Below, one piece after another: positions 59,704 through 64,000 of a stretch of 64,000 bases of DNA (its first letter is position 1; every line of letters starts with the position of its first letter). The stretch is from Meiothermus sp. QL-1 (GTDB taxonomy: Bacteria; Deinococcota; Deinococci; Deinococcales; Thermaceae): NCBI RefSeq assembly GCF_003351145.1, contig NZ_QQSV01000013.1, forward strand, positions 1 through 64,000. Direction: 5' to 3'. A program made the position numbers and the translations under genes. The notes under the pieces are model-generated. The model ran no database searches. It saw only the letters and a program-made list of their open reading frames with translations, and was not told the origin of the DNA.

Positions 59704-61677
59704 CTAATCCCCTATGCGCTCGGCGTAGAAACCGTTGAGGATGGGCACAATGCCCACGATGTAGCCCGAATGGCCCACGAACAGGCTCTTATTGCCGCGC
59801 ATCATGTAGCCGATGAAGATCTTGTCAAGGCTGGAACCGTATAGGCCCCTCACCTCAAATTGGATGCGCGTGGGGTTGTTGGCGTTGTAGCTGATCTTGA
59901 GGGGGAACTCCTGGCCCTGGTAGACGTAAACCCCGCTCAGCACCCCACTGTTGTAGCGGATGCGGAGCTCGCCCCGAAGGGGCTCGCCCAGCACGGGGAC
60001 GCTGGTGTCGTCATCGTAGACCTGCCAGCGGCCGGCAAACGACTCCGCCCGCGGGGGGCCGCTGACGCTTGCTGAGCCGCTGGGCACGCCCCTATCCCGG
60101 TACATCACCACGCCCCAGTCCTCGGTAAACCCGGTGGCAATCCGGCCGTTTTTGAAGAAGATGACCCTGAACTCCTTGGTTTCGGTCACCCGGTCAGGCA
60201 AGTCCCGCCAGGGTTCGGAGGCCGTGTCCGGGAGGAGCCAGAAGCGAACAAAGCGCAGCGCAGGAAGGGTCTCCCCGTTGACCCGGAAGCCAGATAAACC
60301 CGGTATGTGGAAGGTGCCCAGCCGTCGGTCCACGGCTCCTGCTGGAGCGCCGCTAAACCGCTCACGTAGAATGGCGTTCGTCATGGTCCTGGGCAGATGG
60401 TAGATGCCGAGCTGCCGGGTCACAAACCCGTCCAGGTTGATGTTCCAAAGCCCGAGGGGATAGGCCGGGCTGAAGCCGTCGGGCCGCCGCACCGCCCGCA
60501 CCACCGCTGCCTCGTAGATAAGGCCCAGGGTGACCCAGTCGTAGGACATGGCCACGAAGCCATCTCCATCGGGGTCGGCTTCCACAGGGCTACCCCGGCC
60601 CCTCTCGTCCCGTCCCCAGGAGTTCTTGACCAGGAACACGCGGCGTGCGTCGTCGTAGCCCACCATCAGCATGGCGTGGCCGCCCCAGCTATCCGGACCG
60701 GGACCGGGGATCCAGACGTTATCCCGGAACTCTAGCCGCACCTCCTCACCGTACCTCCTACCTATCAAAACTGCGCTGAAGGCGATTTCCCGCCCCTCGG
60801 CCAGCTGGGTTTTGTACCACTCCAGACGGATGAGCTCCTCAGGCCTGGCATAAACGATGTGGCTTGGGCCGTAGATGGCCTGCTGCTGGGCCGCATTGGG
60901 GAAAGGGGTTACAGGAGCCCGGTAGAGGGGATAGATTTCGCGTCCTCTCTCGTCCAGGGTTTGCACGGTCCAAAGCCGGTGGGTCAGGTTGAAGGTGTCC
61001 AGGTAATCCTGGCGCTCGGTGATGGGGCCGTACCAGAGCACCCGGGGGTCATCCAAGGGGTCATCGGTCTTTTCCAAGAAGGGGCGGGTGTTGTTGTAGG
61101 GCCAGTGGGTTTCTGCGGGGATGCCGTAGCGCAGCACGTGGTCCAGGCCCCAGGTCACCCCGCCCCCGCTGAGGCCATAAATGGCGTTCTCCCGCAGGGG
61201 GAGCGGCATGGGAGCACCGGGGGCACCGGTGCTGATCAGGAGGCCCATTTTCTGCGCGCCGTTGATCCATTCCTCGGAGAGGTCCAGCTCCAGACCATGC
61301 AGGCGTTTGTAGGCAGCCTCCAGCAAAGCCGCTACCGCGAAGGAGGTGCAGGTCCCCCGTATCCACTGGTCGCGAATCGGGGTCTGGTTGGCCCGCAGGT
61401 CCGCGCTGGGGGGTAGGGCCAGGGGGCGGATTGGCTGCCCCTGGGGCAGGGGGCCCTCCTCCTCCAGGATCGCTTCGTTGCCATCCTGGAGCCTTGTTTC
61501 GTAGTAGGCCCTGGCTTCTTCTATTTCTTCCAGGGTGTTTAGGGCTACCAGACGGCCGTCCTCGAGCCGCACGTATGGGCGGTCGTTGGGCAGGCCATTG
61601 CCCGAGGGGGGGGTCGGGGGGGTGCACCCCACCATCCCCAAGACCAGCCAAAACAGGAAACCAAACCTAACTTTCAT
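59704..61677 (-). CDS. Papain-like (C1) peptidase lipoprotein
   Basis: 657 aa. Lipobox MVGC with lipidated Cys18. Residues ~88-385 form a C1A peptidase: oxyanion Gln104 and nucleophile Cys110 in IRDQWIRGTCTSFAVAALLE, His334 in GGHAMLMVGYDD, Asn352 in FLVKNSWGRD. The C-terminal ~270 residues are beta-rich with LGIYHLP and LGTFHIPG repeats and are of unknown fold. Probably surface-bound protease. AAGGAGG before ATG. Downstream of the propeller lipoprotein on the same strand. Confidence 0.85.
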   Translation of the reverse strand: MKVRFGFLFWLVLGMVGCTPPTPPSGNGLPNDRPYVRLEDGRLVALNTLEEIEEARAYYETRLQDGNEAILEEEGPLPQGQPIRPLALPPSADLRANQTPIRDQWIRGTCTSFAVAALLEAAYKRLHGLELDLSEEWINGAQKMGLLISTGAPGAPMPLPLRENAIYGLSGGGVTWGLDHVLRYGIPAETHWPYNNTRPFLEKTDDPLDDPRVLWYGPITERQDYLDTFNLTHRLWTVQTLDERGREIYPLYRAPVTPFPNAAQQQAIYGPSHIVYARPEELIRLEWYKTQLAEGREIAFSAVLIGRRYGEEVRLEFRDNVWIPGPGPDSWGGHAMLMVGYDDARRVFLVKNSWGRDERGRGSPVEADPDGDGFVAMSYDWVTLGLIYEAAVVRAVRRPDGFSPAYPLGLWNINLDGFVTRQLGIYHLPRTMTNAILRERFSGAPAGAVDRRLGTFHIPGLSGFRVNGETLPALRFVRFWLLPDTASEPWRDLPDRVTETKEFRVIFFKNGRIATGFTEDWGVVMYRDRGVPSGSASVSGPPRAESFAGRWQVYDDDTSVPVLGEPLRGELRIRYNSGVLSGVYVYQGQEFPLKISYNANNPTRIQFEVRGLYGSSLDKIFIGYMMRGNKSLFVGHSGYIVGIVPILNGFYAERIGD

Positions 61678-61702
61678 GGCCTTTTTCCTCCTTTTTTCTC
61701 TC

Positions 61703-63037
61703 CTAGGGCAGCCGGTGGTAAAGCGGCAGCCCCGCCGGCGCTGGGTAGAGGGCAGGGAAGCGGGTGTACTGGGTGCCGCTTGTGCCCACGGTGAAGACCC
61801 GTTCCGGGATGACCGGGCTTCCCGGTGAGTTCACCCCGCTGAGCTGGCCCGGCGCCAGCCGGGCGAACCTGTCGGCGGTGTAGGTGACCCAGAGGCCCCC
61901 ACCCTCGTCAAAGGCCATCCCGTAGAGGAGAGCCCCCACATTCAGGTAGACCCGCACCGAAGGGGTCAGGCTGGTGCTTCCGGTGCCGGCCAGTTCGGCT
62001 GGGGTGAAGCGGTAGAGGGCGTTGTCGCCGAAGGCCATTACCCAGAGATTCCCCCCCGCGTCAAAGGCCAGGCGGTAAGCGTCCAGCCGGCTGACCCCAT
62101 CGCTGGCGATGAGCTCCCGGTCCGGCGGGCCGCTGTAAGAGGCCTCAAGCCGTGCCCGGTCGTAGCGCACCGTGGTGCCATCGGAACTGCCCCCCCGGCC
62201 CAGCCAGAGGTTGCCGCCGGCGTCAAAGGCCAGGTGCTGGGGGTTGTCCACCTGGAGGATCACCCCGGCGCTCAGGGTGGTCCGGCCACTCCCGGCCCCG
62301 GCGAGCTGCTCCCGGGTCAGGCGGTAGACCCGGTCGGTGCAGGTAGCAGCCACCCAGAGGTTCCCCTCCGGGTCAAAGGCCAGCCCTGAGGGGAGGCAGG
62401 TGAGGCCCTGGAGGTCAATCCGGCGGTCGGGGGTGGGGCTTGGGCCGGTGAGGGTCTCCGCCGGGTAGCGGTAGAGGTGGGGGTCGGCGGTGGTGCCCCC
62501 GAGGACCCAGAGGTTGCCCTCCTGGTCAAAGGCAAGCCCTTCGCTGCCGCGGGTGGGGGCGCTGGGGTCGGGGTTCAGCGTACCCCCTGCGGCCAGGTTT
62601 CCCCGGGCGAAGCCCAGGGTACGGTCGGCCGAGTCGTCCCCTAGCCAGAGCCTGCCGCTCGTGGGGATGGGGGCGTAGGCCACGGCCACGGAGGTGGTTT
62701 CCCCCGGGCGCACGCAAGTGGGGCTTGGGCTTGCCCCTCCCCGGTAGGCCTGGCGGATAAGGGGGTGGGTGTCCGCCGTCTTTTCCGCCCGCAGGGTGTA
62801 GATGCCCGCCTCCACGGCGAGGGTCTGGCCGGCGGTTAGCGTGCGGCTATACCCCCCGGGCCCCGTCACCTGCACCCGGGCCAGGACGCCCTCGGGGAGG
62901 CCGGAGACCTCCACCCGGAGGCTACCCTGTCCTGCGGCGGGGCAGTTGCCCTGATTTCCCCCGCTGCCAGGATTGCAAGCGGGGAGGAGAAGAAGTGCTC
63001 CTAGAGCCAAGGTCCACCATTTTTGACCCATCTTCAC
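61703..63037 (-). CDS. Lipoprotein with NHL-like beta-propeller
   Basis: 444 aa. Lipobox LLPAC (Cys21). Residues ~35-115 form a beta-sandwich-like domain (LRVEVSGLPEGVLARVQVTGPGGYSRTLTAG). Residues ~130-430 hold five repeats of the type GLAFDQEGNLWVLGG, GLAFDPEGNLWVAAT, HLAFDAGGNLWLGRG, RLAFDAGGNLWVMAF, GMAFDEGGGLWVTYT. Binding or adhesion scaffold; function unknown. GTG 63037 overlaps the upstream stop; ATG 63031 is an alternative start. Confidence 0.8.
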   Translation of the reverse strand: MKMGQKWWTLALGALLLLPACNPGSGGNQGNCPAAGQGSLRVEVSGLPEGVLARVQVTGPGGYSRTLTAGQTLAVEAGIYTLRAEKTADTHPLIRQAYRGGASPSPTCVRPGETTSVAVAYAPIPTSGRLWLGDDSADRTLGFARGNLAAGGTLNPDPSAPTRGSEGLAFDQEGNLWVLGGTTADPHLYRYPAETLTGPSPTPDRRIDLQGLTCLPSGLAFDPEGNLWVAATCTDRVYRLTREQLAGAGSGRTTLSAGVILQVDNPQHLAFDAGGNLWLGRGGSSDGTTVRYDRARLEASYSGPPDRELIASDGVSRLDAYRLAFDAGGNLWVMAFGDNALYRFTPAELAGTGSTSLTPSVRVYLNVGALLYGMAFDEGGGLWVTYTADRFARLAPGQLSGVNSPGSPVIPERVFTVGTSGTQYTRFPALYPAPAGLPLYHRLP

Positions 63038-63240
63038 TTCACCCCTTCCCGTGGCCCCTTAGGAGGCCTTCCCAGCGGATAGCGCGCTTCTAGGTGGCGG
63101 AGGAGGCTCTGCCAGTCCGGGAAGTAGCGGGGTTCCTCCCCGGTTTCCCGGAGGAGGAGGGGGTGTTTCCCCTTGGGGTCCACCCGGAGGATTAGGAGTT
63201 TCCCCCGCACCCTTTGAGGATGGGGGAGGGGGCGTTGCAA
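63034..63240 (-). CDS. Small hypothetical protein
   Basis: 68 aa from TTG 63240, or 58 aa from GTG 63210, which I find more natural because the TTG lies in a tandem repeat. Basic, with VRGKLLILRVDPKGKHPLLLRETG and a WQSLLRHLEARYPLG end. No family recognised. Stop overlaps the start of the propeller lipoprotein gene, so translation is probably coupled. Confidence 0.5.
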   Translation of the reverse strand: MQRPLPHPQRVRGKLLILRVDPKGKHPLLLRETGEEPRYFPDWQSLLRHLEARYPLGRPPKGPREGVK

Positions 63241-63251
63241 GGGCGTTGCAA
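63230..63251 (+). repeat. Tandem 11-base repeat
   Basis: GGGCGTTGCAA occurs twice in direct tandem between the TPR gene and the small ORF; a possible slippage site. Confidence 0.85.
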
Positions 63252-63255
63252 GGGG

Positions 63256-64000
63256 CTAAGCGGCCGGGGTCAGGAACAGGCTATCCAGAAGGCGGTGCCA
63301 GGCGGCAAGGGTCTCCTGGTACGCCGGAGGGGTCAGGGATTGCTGGCGGGCCCGGTGGGCACGCAACCGCGTGAGGGCCCCGGTGGGGTCCAGGCCGCAG
63401 GCCGCCTGGGCCAGGAGAGGGATGTCGGAGGTGGGGAGGCGGTCCCCCAGGGTTTTTTCGGCTAGGGCCCTCGCCTCCTGTGCCCGCCCCTGCCTGAGGA
63501 GGGCCAGAGCCAGCCAGGCGGCGTCCAGGGGCCAGTCGGGCCTTTGGGCTTCTAAAACCTGGCGCAGCAGGGACTCTGCTTCCTCTAAGTTCCCCTGGAG
63601 GAGGCGGGCCACGGCCAGGTCGGCCTGGGCCTCGAGAGCGCTCTGCTTAAGACCCGCCGCCTCGGCCAGGCCCAGGCTTTGACGGAAGAGGGCTTCGGCC
63701 CCTTCCAGGTTCCCCCTCCAAAGCAGGGTGTTGCCCAAAGCCCGGGCCGCCTCGCTGCTACCCCGGGGTTCCCCTATGGCCTGGAAGACCTCGAGGGCCC
63801 TTTGCGCCCAGGTTTCGGCCTCCTGGAAGGCACCGAAACGGAGGAGGAGGCCGGCCAGGTTGATGCCCACCCCAGCCTGGAAGTGGGTCCGGCCCAGCTC
63901 CCCGAAGTGGGCGTGGGCCGCGTAGTAACTTTCCAGCGCTTCTGCGTAGCGCTCCAGGCGAACCAGGGCTAGGCCGCGGAAGTTCTGGAAGACCCCCAAA
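63256..64000 (-). CDS. TPR-repeat protein (5' end outside the window)
   Basis: At least 247 codons visible, open to the window edge. Tetratricopeptide-like helices repeat about every 34-40 residues: ALVRLERYAEALESYYAAHAHF, FGAFQEAETWAQRALEVFQAIG, RGNLEGAEALFRQSLGLAEAAG, QGNLEEAESLLRQVLEAQ. The arrangement resembles the TPR region of large signalling or SARP/LuxR-type regulators, but no effector domain is visible. Probably co-transcribed with the small ORF and lipoproteins downstream. Confidence 0.75.
   Translation of the reverse strand, partial: LGVFQNFRGLALVRLERYAEALESYYAAHAHFGELGRTHFQAGVGINLAGLLLRFGAFQEAETWAQRALEVFQAIGEPRGSSEAARALGNTLLWRGNLEGAEALFRQSLGLAEAAGLKQSALEAQADLAVARLLQGNLEEAESLLRQVLEAQRPDWPLDAAWLALALLRQGRAQEARALAEKTLGDRLPTSDIPLLAQAACGLDPTGALTRLRAHRARQQSLTPPAYQETLAAWHRLLDSLFLTPAA

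Noticed and set aside
63230-63251. CRISPR-like or minisatellite repeat
   Set aside because: Only two directly adjacent 11-base units without spacers.

Overview
The window is a dense, GC-rich (about two-thirds G+C), almost intergenic-free chromosomal stretch. Its gene content, protein character and promoter style point to the Thermaceae (Thermus/Meiothermus type, phylum Deinococcota). Supporting signs are protein disulfide oxidoreductase and agmatine-based polyamine genes, many genes with a TANNNT -10 box only 6-9 bases before the start codon (leaderless transcripts), a strong excess of the hexamer CTCGAG, and frequent 4-base start/stop overlaps. I see about 70 protein genes, one decayed gene, and no rRNA, tRNA, CRISPR array or insertion sequence.

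Layout. 0.2-3.6 kb: nucleotide-sugar cassette (UDP-glucose dehydrogenase, UDP-glucuronate decarboxylase, GalE/Uxe-type 4-epimerase). 3.6-8.2 kb: PlsC-like acyltransferase, an Ugp-like ABC importer without its ATPase, and a sugar-isomerase-like TIM barrel. 8.3-10.9 kb: an unusual HExxH peptidase/beta-propeller/beta-barrel protein. 11-20.9 kb: housekeeping (cobalamin adenosyltransferase, gatB, purM, purD, prenyl synthase, pspA, dxs). 20.9-22.6 kb: a sulfur-handling locus (rhodaneses, protein disulfide oxidoreductase, CstR-like repressor with a candidate operator). 22.6-28.3 kb: uvrB, agmatine-to-putrescine genes, metB-like gene, purN.

28.4-42.5 kb is the centrepiece: a thiosulfate-oxidation (Sox) locus. 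It has one long leftward gene series: soxW-like thioredoxin, soxY, soxZ, soxA, soxX, soxB, soxX, soxA, rhodanese, double-DUF302 protein, soxF, soxC, soxD, Rieske protein, beta-propeller protein, ccdA. A TlpA-like thioredoxin and a DUF2892 protein run divergently. SoxAX is present twice, mirrored around soxB. SoxYZ would carry the sulfur chain, SoxAX load it, SoxB hydrolyse the sulfone and SoxCD oxidise the sulfane, with thioredoxins, CcdA and rhodanese handling thiols.

43.9-49.1 kb is a tight seven-gene series (transketolase, ComB-like phosphatase, HAD phosphatase, Dabb protein, two tandem paralogous small proteins of unknown function, DhnA/LsrF-type aldolase) that looks like an uncharacterised pathway. 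49.2-58.8 kb holds gabD-like dehydrogenase, M23 peptidase, GNAT, a cluster of three perfect DnaA boxes, ridA, meaB, a six-hairpin glycosidase-like protein, YceI, Dps with a palindromic operator, LOG-like protein and an EamA transporter. 58.9-59.7 kb is a frameshifted, truncated CoA-transferase. 59.7-64 kb is an envelope locus with a papain-like lipoprotein, a propeller lipoprotein, a small protein and a TPR protein cut by the window edge.
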